Source of the DNA: Plazaster borealis
Taxonomy: Eukaryota > Echinodermata > Asteroidea > Forcipulatida > Labidiasteridae
DNA: 64,000 bases
Assembly (NCBI GenBank): GCA_021014325.1
Contig: CM037461.1
Span: forward strand, 5,113,501 to 5,177,500
Direction: 5' to 3'
Notes under the pieces: model-generated
Seen by the model: only the letters and a program-made list of their open reading frames with translations
Database searches by the model: none
What the model was told of the DNA's origin: nothing
Part shown: positions 1 to 11,739 of the stretch, piece by piece
Numbering within the stretch: position 1 is the stretch's first letter
Layout: each line of letters starts with the position of its first letter
Translations under genes and position numbers: made by a program

Positions 1-98
1 TCACTGCCGCGGAGTGCGTTTTTATTTGGTCTCAATGTTTCGACTAGCCTGCTCTAGTCATCGTCAGGAGACTGAAGAGTGTTTGAGATGCTGGTCTC
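1..98 (-). repeat. Penelope-like terminal-repeat fragment with hammerhead-like core
   Basis: Read on the minus strand, positions 67 to 37 hold CTGACGA, a six-base-pair stem (GACTAG/CTAGTC) and then GAAAC. This matches the conserved core of a hammerhead ribozyme, in which the base after CTGA is free. Hammerheads are known in the terminal repeats of Penelope-like retroelements. A related copy lies at 43,337. Stems I and III could not be folded convincingly by eye, so activity is unproven. The element is cut by the window edge. Confidence 0.4.
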
Positions 99-329
99 TT
101 TACAGGCATTAATTGATCAAAGAGCTTTACAGTATTATCCCTGTTCGTCAGGCATACGTAGACCATTCCTGCAACACTTTCTCAAAGCTATGTGGCTCTT
201 GTAAAACATGTGATGTCACAAGTTACATGGTCTATAGAGACAGTTGCTACATGTATGTCACATGGCTTGGGGCAAGCCTTTGTATTATAATACTTGGTTG
301 TTATACCTGTACATGTAGCGCACCATATC

Positions 330-725
330 CTAGTAATAATAATAATAATATCAAAACTTATAACGCGCACATATCCAGCGATAGAGTGCCCAAGGCGAAC
401 AAGAAAACAATACAATAACATACAAAAACTTACAAATACATACATGGAAAATGACAATGATGATGCAATTACAATAAGCATGAAAACGCCTGAGACATCA
501 AATGCGTTTTAAGCTGAGATTTAAAAGTACTTAAAGAACCAGATGTTTGAATATGCAGCGGTAGCACATTCCACAAGTGAGGAGCAGCTGTAGCAAAAGC
601 CCTGTCCCCCCAACTTCTTTTGGAACGAGGCTCAACAAATTTAGAGGCTCTAGATGATCGTAGACCAGGACGAGTGACAGAGGGAGAATGAATGAGGCAA
701 GAAATGTAGCTAGTAGTGAGATCGA
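330..725 (-). pseudogene. 3' end of a CR1/L2-like LINE (reverse transcriptase C-terminus)
   Basis: On the minus strand an open frame ending near 469 encodes the typical C-terminal tail of CR1/L2-type LINE ORF2 proteins: a W-G-D-R-A-F block, A-A-P-x-L-W-N-x-L-P, then F-K-x-x-L-K-T-H-L. It is followed by a short 3' UTR with a GCGC-containing block and an ATT-type microsatellite tail near 340. Only the last ~80 residues are present, so this is a 5'-truncated dead copy. A SINE lies directly against it at 726. Confidence 0.7.
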
Positions 726-1063
726 AGGCTCTGGTGTTTCTGATAAGCAGAGTGTGGGTTCGAGTTGTGGTCGTGACACTTGTGTCCTTGAGCAAGATAC
801 TTTACCATAATTGCTTTGTCCTTCGGATGGGACATTAAGCCATAGGTCCCTTGTACTAGGATTAGTAGTACATGTAGTGCACGTAAAAGAACCCAGAACA
901 CTTATTGAGGAAGAGTAGGGGTTAAACGCTGTGTTTCTGGTTCACATAGCAAGCGCCCTTGTTTACAGGTTTCCTCAGGCTTATGAACTACATGTACAGT
1001 GATTAAGTTTACTAAGGCATCCTTGGTTTCACTACCAGAAATGTATAATAATAATAATAACAG
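726..1063 (+). repeat. tRNA-derived SINE, variant B, head truncated
   Basis: It begins in the tRNA-like head (GCTCTGGTGTTTCTGAT, then a B-box-like GGTTCGAGT). It continues through the shared body (CTTCGGATGGGACATTAAGCC, AGTGCACGTAAAAGAACCCAG-like) and ends with GCATCCTTGGTTTCA and an (ATA)n tail. The same variant occurs at 41,720 (minus) and 60,825 (plus). Confidence 0.7.
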
Positions 1064-2160
1064 GTGCTTTACTACATTATTATCCCTGTTTTGTACTACA
1101 GTGTGTGTTTACACGCATGGCAAGAGTTAAAAAGGGTATAAAACCAAAAAGCAGGGTTTATGGAGGAGGCTGCATAATACGTACATGTATGTAATGGTTT
1201 GATTAATGAATGCCGCGTGACCTACAATCCTCCAATCAAATGCCAAGGATCTTCTTGGAGCTTATATCATTATTTTTGATTTGCCAACATCTCAAAAACT
1301 GTATCCTGCCTTTATGACCCTGATAAGTCCTCTCCCAGGTTAAGTATAGAGGGCGCACTACTTTGTGAATCACTCATATTCATCTAGACCTAGGGCTTTT
1401 TTAAACTTGCCTAAGGCTCCGTCTCCAGCACCGGGTTCCGTTTGATCTTGGAAACACCGTCCATTCCAAAATATACACTGCTCAAAAATGGTTGTACCAT
1501 GCCCGATATGGGGGCAGAGAGGACCCCCCCCCCAATGTTCCCATACTTCAACACACTATTTTCTTCTTTTACAGAACGCACCCCCCCCCCCCCCCTAACA
1601 TCCTCTGAAGAATTCCTGAAATTTCAAGCACACAATGAAGACACAATAGAGGTGGTGGTGGGGGGTGGGGGGGTATCACCAAGTGAAAATTGATGATGGA
1701 GCCCTAGCCGGAGCCCAAGTCATAATTGTCCAGCTCAGCTTATAATTAGATTAGCGTTCATGTCAAAAGAAAGTGATGCCGAACAATGTCAATGTACACC
1801 ACTCTCTACCCACCCCGGGAGAAATAGAGCCACTGTACACGCTCTCCTCAACTTCCCTTTCATGTTTGTGGCATTGAATTTGCAGACTGAACATTTACCC
1901 TCTGCATTAATATCACCTGAATCAATACAATGTCCCTTAAGCCTTGGAATCGGGAAGTGTGTGGCTCGGCTAAAAAATAATCACGTTAATGGTTTAAAAT
2001 GCGGCTGCTCCCTTTTTTTCGTTGATTGAAAATACAATCTTGAATCTCTGAAATCCGGATGCATCCTTAAAAAAGGTACCTGACTATTGATCTCAGCAAT
2101 GATAAACTTTAGACTGCCGATGTTATTTAAATTTAATGTGTGCTTGGTGAGGGAAAACAA
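1064..2160. other. No gene recognised
   Basis: AT-rich sequence with several C-runs and G-runs (about 1,519-1,533, 1,581-1,595 and 1,652-1,670). The short open frames show no recognisable domain and no splice-supported exon. Confidence 0.5.
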
Positions 2161-2164
2161 ATAC

Positions 2165-2400
2165 AAAATAAAAATGGCTCTTATTTTCTTCAGATGTCAT
2201 GCTACAATTTTATCCTCAAGGTGGTAGCGTGTTTGAGATATCGCTGAAAATCTGGAGCGGTTATGGCCATTCAGGAAGAATAATCGTTTCTCAGATTGTG
2301 TATTCCAATTACGGATTATTCACTACCACTTTTCGAAATGAATTTTTCACAGGTTAGTTTTATTGTATATATCTACATTTATATTGGATTTAAACAATCG
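2165..2400. repeat. MITE family B, partial copy
   Basis: It shares the family blocks 'TATCGCTGAAAATCTGGAGC', 'TTTCTCAGATTGTGTATTCC' and 'TTTTCACAGGTTAG' with the fuller copies at 27,318 and 39,668, in scrambled order, and it lacks the outer ends. Confidence 0.6.
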
Positions 2401-3285
2401 AACGGCTCGAAAAACCAAAGGTATACTTTGCATTTAAACAGCTACTTGAGCGAAAAATGAAAACAAAGTTAACCTTATTTAATTTAATGAACTTTCGTCG
2501 AAGATCAAATTTTTGATCTCGCCTTTGGAACAGGAGAGATACCTCATTCTGTGGAGGCGATCTATTGTCATCTTCCAACTTTATTGCGACGAAACTAGCA
2601 CAGTTGAGAACAATTGCTTCTCTGTTCCCTACAGTGCATCACTCAGGAATGTAAAGCAATTTACCTATTACCAGCGTAGTTGCAACCTCATACCCGGGGC
2701 TATTTTTAATTTTGTACAAGGAGGTGGAAACAACCAATCTTGGGCACAATGAAGGTAATGTCAACCTCTTCCCCATGGTTTACTTTATTTCCAACCATGT
2801 TTACAATAGTAAACCCTGAGAGGGAAACTCCTTACTTGGACCCTGATTGGACAACGACTGGTGTACCAAAGTCTAACGTAAACATGTTAAGTTGTACGCA
2901 TTCAGTATTCACCATGTTCACAGCCAGACTATTCTAATTTGCATACGTATCCAACAATTTTGGATATGCAAATGATCCAATACCAGGGTGAGAGAGCGGT
3001 CAACCTCATACTGCTCGACACACCATGGGGACAAGGTTGAGGTAATGTATCCCGAGGGATACATCACTCATGTTCCCCTGAGCCATGTACATGCGTCTTT
3101 GTAGCACATCACATGATTGGTTCTCAACCAATAGAATTCACAATGTATTACCGTGGTATAACAAACATGTGTTTACAATAATAATAAATGTACTTGTTTG
3201 GGGGAAAAGTATAACAAAATTCCACTTTTTTTTTTTTTTCTTCACAAAAAGGGTGACCAAAATAAATATAAGGCTTTTATTTCCC
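2401..3285. other. No gene recognised
   Basis: No domain, tRNA or splice-supported exon seen. It holds repeated CCATGTT/AACATGG blocks and a T-run near 3,226. Confidence 0.4.
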
Positions 3286-3289
3286 ATTC

Positions 3290-3482
3290 TTGCAGGGTTC
3301 TCCCCAGGTTTTTTCAAAACTGTGGGGCATTCTGGACCCAATTTTTTTTATGTTTGGCCGAAGCCTGCTGAATTAAAAACAAGGTCTTCGGAATGTTTTC
3401 TACTTGGTGTTTATCTTGGTGTTAAAAGCCCTACTGTGCAATATGGAGCATTCTGTATGGTTTTGTCTTGATGTTTTTTGTG
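3290..3482. repeat. Dispersed ~190 bp repeat (family F), copy 1
   Basis: It shares long blocks such as 'GTGGGGCATTCTGGACCCA' and 'TGTTTTCTACTTGGTGTTT' with 31,335-31,530, and weaker similarity with 13,225-13,400. No terminal inverted repeats or coding content seen. Confidence 0.65.
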
Positions 3483-4480
3483 AAATTAAAATTTAATTTT
3501 AATTTTTATCTTTTTATTTTATTTTGTTGTGTTTCGGCCGAAATTTGCACGTATCAGCATGCAAATCGCGCCTATCGGCCCGATGTGCTTGCTTGTGCAT
3601 GCGGAGAACCCAGTGCATTATTTGCAATAATGCAGTTGAGGAAACAAACAGTATATTTGTGTGGCCTAATTATTGAAGGGATTCAAGAGAGAGATTGAAT
3701 GTCACGATGTAAAGAGGGCCATTAATAGCTTCTGATTAATTGTTTGTACTGCTGCAGGGAAACAGATTCGATTGAGTAATAAATTTGAAAAGTCAACGTG
3801 TCAGTCGTTATTATTGTGTTTTACCCACACACCGATGTTTGTTAACCCTCTGGGACCATAGCAACCGCAAGCTGCTTGTACCAAAATGCCCATAACGGCT
3901 GCGAGATTTGACCTACTTCCAGGCACACTCAAACAAGAGGGTCAGAGAAAGGTATCTTTCCGAATTGATGTTTTCCAATGTTTCCCATGTTGTTTCCCAT
4001 GTTAACATGGGTCACGTAGAGTCTACAGTTCTAAAGCAAGACCATGTATTTCTTGTTCTCATTAATTTTCCTGACATTTTTTCTGAAAATAACGGGGGAA
4101 ATAAACAAGATTAGCAATGTCCGGGCGTATGGCATGTATGGTGATGAATGTCAATGGTTCATCACCCTGGGACTAATTTCCGTAGCTTTCAGAATTTTTT
4201 TTTTTTTTTTAAATTTTTTGTTGGGGGGGGGGTAGGGGGAAGGAGGAACAATATCATTGTTACAATGCAACTGTGACTAAACCAAGTAAAAGCAACAAAC
4301 ATTCTCATAAAATGCATCAGTATTTGTTGTTCCCCGTCAAGAAAATGTGGAATATGTTCACTTTTACTTCACCATTCACTGTGAATCGGCCAAACCCTTC
4401 GCTATAAGCCACGCCCGATAATCGGAATCTCGGAATTATCTCCGATATGCCAAATATACACTGAATCGGGTAATGACTAA
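3483..4480. other. No gene recognised
   Basis: Low-complexity T-run and G-run near 4,194-4,242. Nothing else recognisable. Confidence 0.4.
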
Positions 4481-4484
4481 AAAC

Positions 4485-4585
4485 CCAATCCACATGCAAG
4501 GCTCCATGTTTGATGTGGGATTCGAACTGGGGTCCACAGAGGTGAAAGGCAGGGAAAGAAACCACTGAGCCAACCTGATCCCCCC
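4485..4585 (-). repeat. tRNA-derived SINE (family C) head fragment
   Basis: Contains GGGATTCGAACTGGGGTCC (B box on the minus strand) and a degraded A box, as in the family C copies at 18,625, 53,160 and 53,380. Confidence 0.5.
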
Positions 4586-4684
4586 TGATCCTATCTTTGT
4601 GTGTGCAATTTGACTGCCAAACTGGCAGACCCGTAGGCAGACAGTAGCCATGGAAAGGATGACGTCGGTGCAAATACATTTATG

Positions 4685-4800
4685 GCATGTTGTGGCCAAG
4701 CTGTTAAGAGCACCGAACTCAAGTTCTGATGTTTCTGATTAGTGCGGGTTCGAGTCCCGGTCTTGGCACTTGTGTCCTTGAGCAAGATACTTTACGTGCC
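4685..4800 (+). repeat. tRNA-derived SINE head fragment
   Basis: GTTGTGGCCAAGCTGTTAAGAG resembles the A-box region and GGGTTCGAGTCCCGG the B box. It is followed by TGTGTCCTTGAGCAAGATAC, as in the full copy at 7,450, and stops there. Confidence 0.6.
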
Positions 4801-4831
4801 CCCCAATTGAGACGTTTTACCAGTGTGTGTG

Positions 4832-5190
4832 TCATTTCATAGAGCTGCTTAAAAGCAGAAAATATTGCTTAACAATGTTCTGCTTAGCATAAATGAGCGG
4901 GATACCAGTCACTAATTGTAAACGTTACACGGTAGTTTGGCTGGTAACCTTAGTCTGGTAAGCCTAATTTTGTTGTGCTGAGCTATTTTTAGTGCTTTAA
5001 AGTAGCTTTATGAACATAGAGCTGCTTGAGCAGAAAATATACTTTAACAGTTTTCCGCTTAGCAGAAATTAGCAGGATACTAGTGAAAAATTGTACACGT
5101 AGCTTGGCTGGTAAATATATTCTGGTGAGCATAATTTTGTTGTGCTCAGCTACTTTTTGTGCTTAAAAGCAGCTTGATGAAATTGGGCCC
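4832..5190. repeat. MITE family C, two adjacent units
   Basis: Ends are TTTCATAGAGCTGCTTAA and its complement, closing with GAAATTGGGCCCTGG. The middle shows a second, diverged copy of the GCAGAAAATAT ... GTTGTGCTCAGCTAC body. Other copies are at 50,563, 53,872 and 62,593. Confidence 0.65.
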
Positions 5191-5714
5191 TGGTGTTTAG
5201 GTAACTAATTATCCACTGTGTACTGTATTCAAGATTTACACACATCAAGTTAATCTACATGTAGAAGTCATACTTAGAATTTGTTAAGTGCAGAAAGCAA
5301 GTTCAAATTCCATGAATTTGTTGACTCACAGTGGGCCTTGTTCATTGGCCTCTGCTTCTTGCTGTTGGAGACTCACACATACAGAGTACACTTTATGGAA
5401 ATACTAAAGTGCTTGTCTATCTTCGAGTCCGTGTTAACTAGCCGGTGCATCACTGATGAAACACGAACACGATTGCGTCTCTTTGTATGCCCCCAGGAGG
5501 GGTCATGAAGCCTTTGAACACTGGCTTATGATCACTGATCACTCTTGCCCCCCCCTCCCAAATCCATACATTTTCAATCCAGTCATCCACAAACACTGTA
5601 CAAGTTTATGATTAAGACACGACTATTGCCTCAGACTTGAGAGTCAGCAAGTCGGAGGCAATTGTAAAGGTTAAATATAGTTCTAAACACTGGATGTTTC
5701 TTGAGCATCTTCAG
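5191..5714. other. No gene recognised
   Basis: A 75-codon open frame near 5,281-5,508 shows no recognisable motif and no flanking splice logic. Nothing else seen. Confidence 0.4.
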
Positions 5715-6230
5715 GTCTCGAAATTTACACTGGACCGCAGGCCCGGGGCCAGTGATTTTAGCGTCAGGCCGGTAAACTTACAACCGTAAGTCCGGCGGTC
5801 TTGTGTTTTTGAATAATAACACCTCACTGCATTTTTGATTGAAACTGATAAATACAAATATCTTTCAATTCCGTTGTGTATTGAATTACAGTATTACCCA
5901 TACGAAAAATGAGATTTAAATCTTATTTAACAACAATTATGTTCAAATGTTGACTTTGAGTCGGATAAATATCTTTTCAATTCTGTTGAGTATTTATGAA
6001 ATTTGCACCCATAAGTACATATCAAAACAGTTTAATCGTGACACTGTGTAGATAGTTTTATCTCATTTTTATACTGGTCTTAGGAAAAAATGTTCTGGTC
6101 CAGCAAAAGTTTTGAGCTACAAGCCCTGCTGTCTCGTGAAAAATTCTTCCCCGAATTCGAGGCTAAATACTCTTTCAGAGCAAAATTTGAAACATGTCAA
6201 CAATATAAAATGGTTCTGTACATTCCATAT
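5715..6230. repeat. Dispersed ~480 bp repeat (family H), copy 1
   Basis: Contains ACACTGGACCGCAGGCC at one end and TTCTGGTCCAGCAAAAG with GAGCTACAAGCC at the other. The same blocks are in order at 9,795-10,225 and, split by a MITE, at 32,740-33,412. No coding capacity seen. Confidence 0.6.
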
Positions 6231-6239
6231 GGGAAAATT

Positions 6240-6610
6240 TTCATTAGTCAAGAGCTTAAAGGGTTTGTACAACATTGGTAATTGCCAAAGACCTGTATCC
6301 AAACTCGATGTGACCCAACATATACATGAAATAACAAACATGTGAAAGTTTAAGCTAAATCGGTCTTCGGAGTCATGAGAAAACAGTGGGAAAAAAACTT
6401 ATGTGTTTTAACTTTTTTTCAAACATCAGAATTTATCCTGCAGGATAAATACTATTATTTTACTCATTTCATAAAAACTATGGCATTTCAAGCAAAACTA
6501 TTTCAAGGGAAGTTTTCTACCATGACCATCTTTATACCATGTGAGTTATGTGCAAATCTGTCAGAGCATTTATATCTTTATTCTTACCAATGTTGTACAC
6601 ACCCTTTAAA
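6240..6610. repeat. MITE family U-like, diverged copy
   Basis: It shares the order 'ACATGAAATAACAAACATGTG', 'GGAGTCATGAGAAAACAGTG', 'CATTTCAAGCAAAACTATTTC' and 'TTTTCTACCATGACCATC' with the better-preserved MITE at 20,183-20,553. Confidence 0.5.
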
Positions 6611-6714
6611 ACCAATTTGTCGTTTTGATTGGCTAGCATGGAAACTCAGAAATGAACTAAAAATGATTGACTCTTCACTCAATACTTCCAAATCAGATTG
6701 TTTTAATTGACACT

Positions 6715-7290
6715 GAAAGAATGTAACAGATCATCAATCATAATACAACAAGCACTCAAGAAATAACCACCGGCTTTGTGCTAATGTTTTCAACATTAAA
6801 CAGACTGCCTATCAAAATCTGACTCTTCAATCTCAACCAGATTCATCCGTTGTGATCCGATTGTTTTAATGGCCACAGAAAGAAACTAAGCACAGATCAT
6901 CAATCATAAAACAACAAACACTCAAGAAATAACCACCCGCTTTGTGCTAATGTTTACAACATGAAACAGACTGCCTATCAAAATCCGATACTTTGAAGCT
7001 TAACAAGAGTCATCTGTTTGAAGTCCCCAAACTACCATAAAACATCTATGAGGTGTCTTGTTTAATGTATTTTTCTCGCATGCTGTAGTGAAATTCAAGA
7101 ATCACAAACAAGCCCCCACGAAATAAAACCAAACATTTCAACATAAAACAGACTGCCTATCAAAATCTGACTTTTCAATCTCAACCAGTTTCATCCGTTG
7201 TAATTTACCAAAGTGTTTATAAAATGTCTTATTGACTGTACTTACTCGCTGGCTGAGTGAAATCCTAGAATCACAAAAAAATAAACACAT
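6715..7290. repeat. Three-copy tandem repeat, ~166-182 bp unit
   Basis: CAGACTGCCTATCAAAATC recurs at 6,801, 6,967 and 7,149. CAGATCATCAATCATAA recurs at 6,727 and 6,893. The third unit is the most diverged. No coding content. Confidence 0.75.
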
Positions 7291-7449
7291 AAAATCCCAC
7301 CCCCCCAAAAAAAAAAAAATATAATATACAAAATACACAATACAAAATAATAAAATTTAAAAAGTGACCTTTCTGAAAGTCTACATTTTAATAAGTTGTG
7401 ACAAAAATAAATGTTTTGTAAAGTCAGCTTTCAACTTGTGTATGCCTTG

Positions 7450-7857
7450 GCGTGTCGTGGCCGAGCGGATAAGAACACCGTACTCAAGCTCTGGTGTTTC
7501 TGATCAGCAGAGTGTGGGTTTGAATCCCAGTCGTGACACTTGTGTCCTTAAGCAAGACACTTAACCACATGCTTCGTCCTTCGGATGGGACGTTAAGCCG
7601 TAGGTCCTGTGTGTTGTGTAATGCACGTAAAAGAACCCAGTGCACTTATCATAAAGAGAAGGGGTTCGCCCCGGTGTTCCTGGTTTGATTGGCTGCATAT
7701 TGCGCCACAGCATCTTGTAAACCATTACATGGTGCTATGCAAAGGAAAAGGTCTCATACTTCAACACGTAACACTTACCTTGTAGGAAAAATACTGAGCG
7801 CTTTGAGACACCCATCGGGAGTATAAAGCGCTATGAACTGCGTATTATTATTATTTT
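7450..7857 (+). repeat. tRNA-derived SINE, full-length
   Basis: tRNA-like head with A box (GTGGCCGAGCGGATAAGA) and B box (GGTTTGAATCCCAG), a ~300 bp body with CCTTCGGATGGGACGTTAAG and AATGCACGTAAAAGAACCC, a GAGCGCTTTGAGAC 3' block and an ATT tail. The body may belong to the MetaSINE superfamily, but I could not check that. Best-preserved copy of this family here, with 40,707 and 51,375. Confidence 0.8.
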
Positions 7858-7950
7858 AAGTCGTTATTTCTAGAAGTTTAATTTACATGTTCAGAAAACA
7901 AAACAGAAAGAAGTAATTCACAGCTTGTATTGCATTGCAACATATTTAAT

Positions 7951-8408
7951 TTAAAGGTAGGATCATTGATTGGTAAATACTCCAAACATTAATGGCCATA
8001 AAAGCTTACTTGGTGATAAGCACTGCAGCTGTTGATAGTATAAACTATTTTGGGGAAAGGATTCCCTTTGAAGTAGTATGAGTTGGATAATTTTCACCCA
8101 AAAACATTTGAGTCTGAGAAACGATTCAATTTCATGCATGAATCGTTTCTCAGATTTCTGAGGGTTGGTGTCCGTTAGTGAATGCTGTGGCCAGAGATGA
8201 GGTTGGTACCCGCTGTCACCTCGCTAAATATGGATGGATTCGACGTTCTTTATGAAAATACTGTGACAGTTGTTTGCTGTTTCTCAAATAGGAAGACGCT
8301 ATATTAGGCTGAAACTTTCACAGGTGACTTTTATTGTATCTTTCTTGATAATTTTGCCTATAAATCAGCATTACGTTGACAAAAACCAATCTATGACCCT
8401 ACCTTTAA
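7951..8408. repeat. MITE family T
   Basis: Ends are TTAAAGGTAGGATCATTG and its imperfect complement ATGACCCTACCTTTAA. It has a central palindrome near 8,113-8,158 (TGAGAAACGATTCA ... TGAATCGTTTCTCA). It abuts MITE A1, and the two share one TTTAAAGG junction. Confidence 0.7.
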
Positions 8409-8770
8409 AGGCACTGAACACATTTGGTAATTGTCAAAGACCAGTGTTCTCACTTGGTGTATCCCATATGCATAAAATAACAAGCCTGTGAAAATTTGGG
8501 CTGAATTGGTCATCGAAGTTGCAAGAAAATGATGAAAGAAAAAACACCCATTGTACATTTGTGTGCTTTCAGATAGGAATAAAAACTTCTTGCAAGAAGT
8601 TTTTATTATTTTAGTGAGAAATTACCTCTTTCTCAAAAACTATGTAACTTCAGAGGGAGTCATTTCTCACAATGTTTTCTACTATCAACAGCTCTCCGTT
8701 GCTTGTTACCAAGTAAGTTTTTATGATAATTTTGTTTTGAGTCTCTACCAACCGCGTACGATACCTTTAA
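8405..8770. repeat. MITE family A, copy A1
   Basis: TTAAAGGCACTGAACAC start, CGTACGATACCTTTAA end, and a central 30-bp palindrome (AATAAAAACTTCTTG plus its complement). The family is described fully at 32,978. Confidence 0.8.
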
Positions 8771-8774
8771 TACC

Positions 8775-9465
8775 TGGCGCTGCGTGGGTAAAAATGTAGT
8801 CACTTGGTTGCATCCATCCTTCTGCTTACATGTAGATGAACGCTGTATTCAAAGCATACCTGGCAGAAAGATTCAACAGCCCTGCGTCCTTCCGATTTTA
8901 AAATTTTTTATTGGCAGTTTAATGCAAGGCATGGAATTTTAGACACAGCTGGCTACCTGCCAGCCAGAGATGGGATAGGAATGTTAATTGCAAATTGTCA
9001 TTCATTAATCACTAATGTTTAGATGCCCTCGTAATGTACGTTATGAGTTTAATGTTGGGTTTTTTCAATGCAATAGAAGCTGTAAATTACTTCTAGAAAC
9101 AATGACGGCAACAAGTGATCTTTGCTTAATTTCTTTATCAGCTGAAGTACTTGTTAACCGTCGTGCCAGTGCAAAAAAATATCACACTTACGTTTATAGG
9201 CACAAGCTGGAAATTGTCAAAACGACTTATCTCATTTAAAATAGCCCCGAGGTATGTACACACAAAACAAGTACGCACCAATACAACTTTTTTGTACTGA
9301 TGCGACGATTATGCTCTAGTACGTTATGTACATGCAATGTACATGTACATGTTACATACTTCTCTAGTTTTGCGGATACTCGGGGCTCGAAGACTGCAGG
9401 GGTTGTAGCTCAAAACTTCTCCTGGACCAGAAATCTTGTTACAAGACCGGAACTAAAATGAGTAA
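8775..9465. other. No gene recognised
   Basis: A 74-codon open frame at 9,015-9,239 has no recognisable domain. At 9,400-9,440 there is an inverted scrap of repeat family H. Confidence 0.4.
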
Positions 9466-9790
9466 GTGCTGACAAAATAGTCACGGACAGTGTAAATATT
9501 TTGTGTGATCAACCATTGTAAAATACATGAAATAACAAACCTGTGAAAATTTGGGCTGAATCCGTTGTGTGAGTCAGGAGAAAATAGTGAAAAACCATGC
9601 ACAATTTTCAGCATGTAAACACATTGTCGTTAATTTTGGTTGTAACAACCGACATCATCTGATTGAATCAGATACAGTTTTCTTAATCATGAATTCATTT
9701 CAGACATTGTGAGAGGGAAATATCTCAAATAATTTTTTTTTTTAGTTTGAACTTTCATAATCAGTAAGCTTTCAGACCAAAATTAAACAA
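9466..9790. repeat. MITE family U, partial copy
   Basis: Contains TTTTGTGTGATCAACCAT, ATGAAATAACAAACCTGTGA and CCGTTGTGTGAGTCAGGAG in order, as at 49,990-50,240. Confidence 0.55.
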
Positions 9791-9794
9791 TTAG

Positions 9795-10225
9795 GCTAGG
9801 GCTCGATTTTTACACTGGACCGCAGGCCTGAGGCCAGTGGTTTTAGTGTTGGGCCAGTAAACTTATGACCAGACAAGTCCAGCAGTCTCGTGTTTTACAA
9901 TTGAATATAACAATACCTCACTGTGTAATATCTTGAACAGAAAAAAGTTATGTTCAAATGCTGACCTTAAGTCTGGAAAATACCTTCCAATTCTATTGAG
10001 TAATGAAGTATACTTAATACCCCAAAAGACAGGTCAATCTTCTCTTACATGTCTTAGTGCTTAATTGTTCAAATAAAAACTGCAAGTTAAACTGTGTCAG
10101 GACTCAGGAAGATTTTTGCTCATTTTTATAGTCTTGTACAAACTTTTCTGGTCCAGTAAACATGTTGAGCTACAAGCCAGATATTTCTTGTCAGATTTTT
10201 CTCCCAAATTCAAGCCCTTACAATG
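9795..10225. repeat. Dispersed repeat family H, copy 2
   Basis: Starts ACACTGGACCGCAGGCCTGA and closes TTTTCTGGTCCAGTAAAC, then GAGCTACAAGCC, parallel to 5,715-6,230. Confidence 0.6.
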
Positions 10226-10302
10226 ATGTTTGTTATCCTTACCAATTCTGTATAGTACTTTTAAATATGCCTCATTACCCAATTCCTTGACAAACAACTC
10301 TG

Positions 10303-10590
10303 GGCCAAATTTCATAGAGCTGCTAAGCACACGTTTTGTGCTTACTGAGTGAGTTTCCATTACCGCTGCTAACCGTAAGCACACGAAAAGGCATGCTTAG
10401 TAGAACCTTCCGGTGCTTACTTTATGAAAATGAATGACGTAACAATGCAAATCCAAGGTGAACGCACAAGATGGCCGCCTAATTTTCTTGCTAACCTGTG
10501 AAATACGCTTATGAACAAGCAAATTTTTTCTGCTACAGTTAGCACAAGACTTTGCTTACCGTTAAGCAGCGCTATGAAATTTGGCCCAGG
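10303..10590. repeat. MITE family D, copy 1
   Basis: Inverted ends GGGCCAAATTTCATAGAGC and GCGCTATGAAATTTGGCCC, with the inner stem GTGCTTAC/GTAAGCAC. Related copies at 50,748 and 54,210. The ends resemble MITE family C. Confidence 0.75.
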
Positions 10591-10842
10591 TTGCAATTCC
10601 ACTTCCTTTCACAAAGTAGGCCATCCATTTTTATCCCATCAATGGAAACCACTCAGGACTGGTGTGAAATGAACTTCCACGTGAGTAGAAAGTCAGGACA
10701 GATTGAGCTTTAGAATCTCACACAATGGTCCTGTCAATGGTAATAGGTTCACACTTCATTTGAACTTTACAAGGGACACAGGGAAAAAAAAGTAAGGGAC
10801 ACCCATAGTAGTTGCTGTAAACAGGTGTAGTCATTGATCCAT

Positions 10843-11374
10843 TTTAAAGGTATCATACACGTTTGGTAATTGTCAAAGACCAGTGTCTTACTTGGTGTAT
10901 CCCAACATATATGCATAAATTAACAAGCCTGTGAAAATTTGGGCTCAATTGGTCATCAAAGTTGCAAGAAAATGATGAAAGAAAAAACACCCTTGTTGTA
11001 CAAATTTGTGTGCTTTCAGATAGGAATAAAAGGCTTCTTGCAAGAAGTTTTTATTATATTAGTAAGAAATTACCTCTTTCTCAAAAACTGCGTTACTTCA
11101 GAGGGAGTCGTTTCCTACAATGTTTTATTTTAAAGAAAAAAAAACACCCTTGTACAAATTTGTGTGCTTCCAGATAGGAATAAAAGGCTTCTTGCAAGAA
11201 GTCTTTTATTATTTTAGTGAGAAATTACCTCTTTCTCAAAAACTACGTTACTTCTGAGGGAGTCGTTTCTCACAATGTTTTATACTATCAACAGCTCTCC
11301 GTTGCTCGTTACCAAGTCAGTTTTTATGTTAATAAATATTTTGAGTAATTACCAAACGTGTACAGTGCCTTTAA
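10843..11374. repeat. MITE family A, copy A2, with internal duplication
   Basis: Family A ends are present, but the ~150 bp central part (AACACCCTTG ... CTTTCTCAAAAACT) occurs twice, near 10,985-11,095 and 11,137-11,245. Both central palindromes are kept. Confidence 0.75.
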
Positions 11375-11739
11375 AGGCAAAGTTGATAAAAGGAAAGGAA
11401 ACAAATATACATGTATAGTATTAATCTCTGGGACTTTAACATTCAGACTGATCATGTTACCAAATGTTGTAGTCTTAGAACGAAGAAGATGTGTCATCTC
11501 ATTGACATAGCAGTACCGGGTGATATAAAGGGTAGCTTCGAAGGGGGTAGAAAAGATCCAAAAGTACCAAGACCTGGCCAGGGAATTTTGTAAGATTTAG
11601 CAGGAAATTACAAAGAAAATACAACAAAAAGAATGATTTCGGAAACTAAGTGGAAAAAACCATTGCCATAGGCCCAGCCCGCAGCACTGGGACAAGAGGA
11701 GAAAGTCCAGCTAAAGCCAGGCTCTCTATGATGTAATAA

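Noticed and set aside
8551..8799. Recurring ~70-codon ORF with a shared protein sequence (also at 10,939, 19,100, 33,072 and 40,055)
   Set aside because: It is the same stretch of MITE family A in each case, lies across the central palindrome, occurs in both genomic orientations and has frames broken in several copies.
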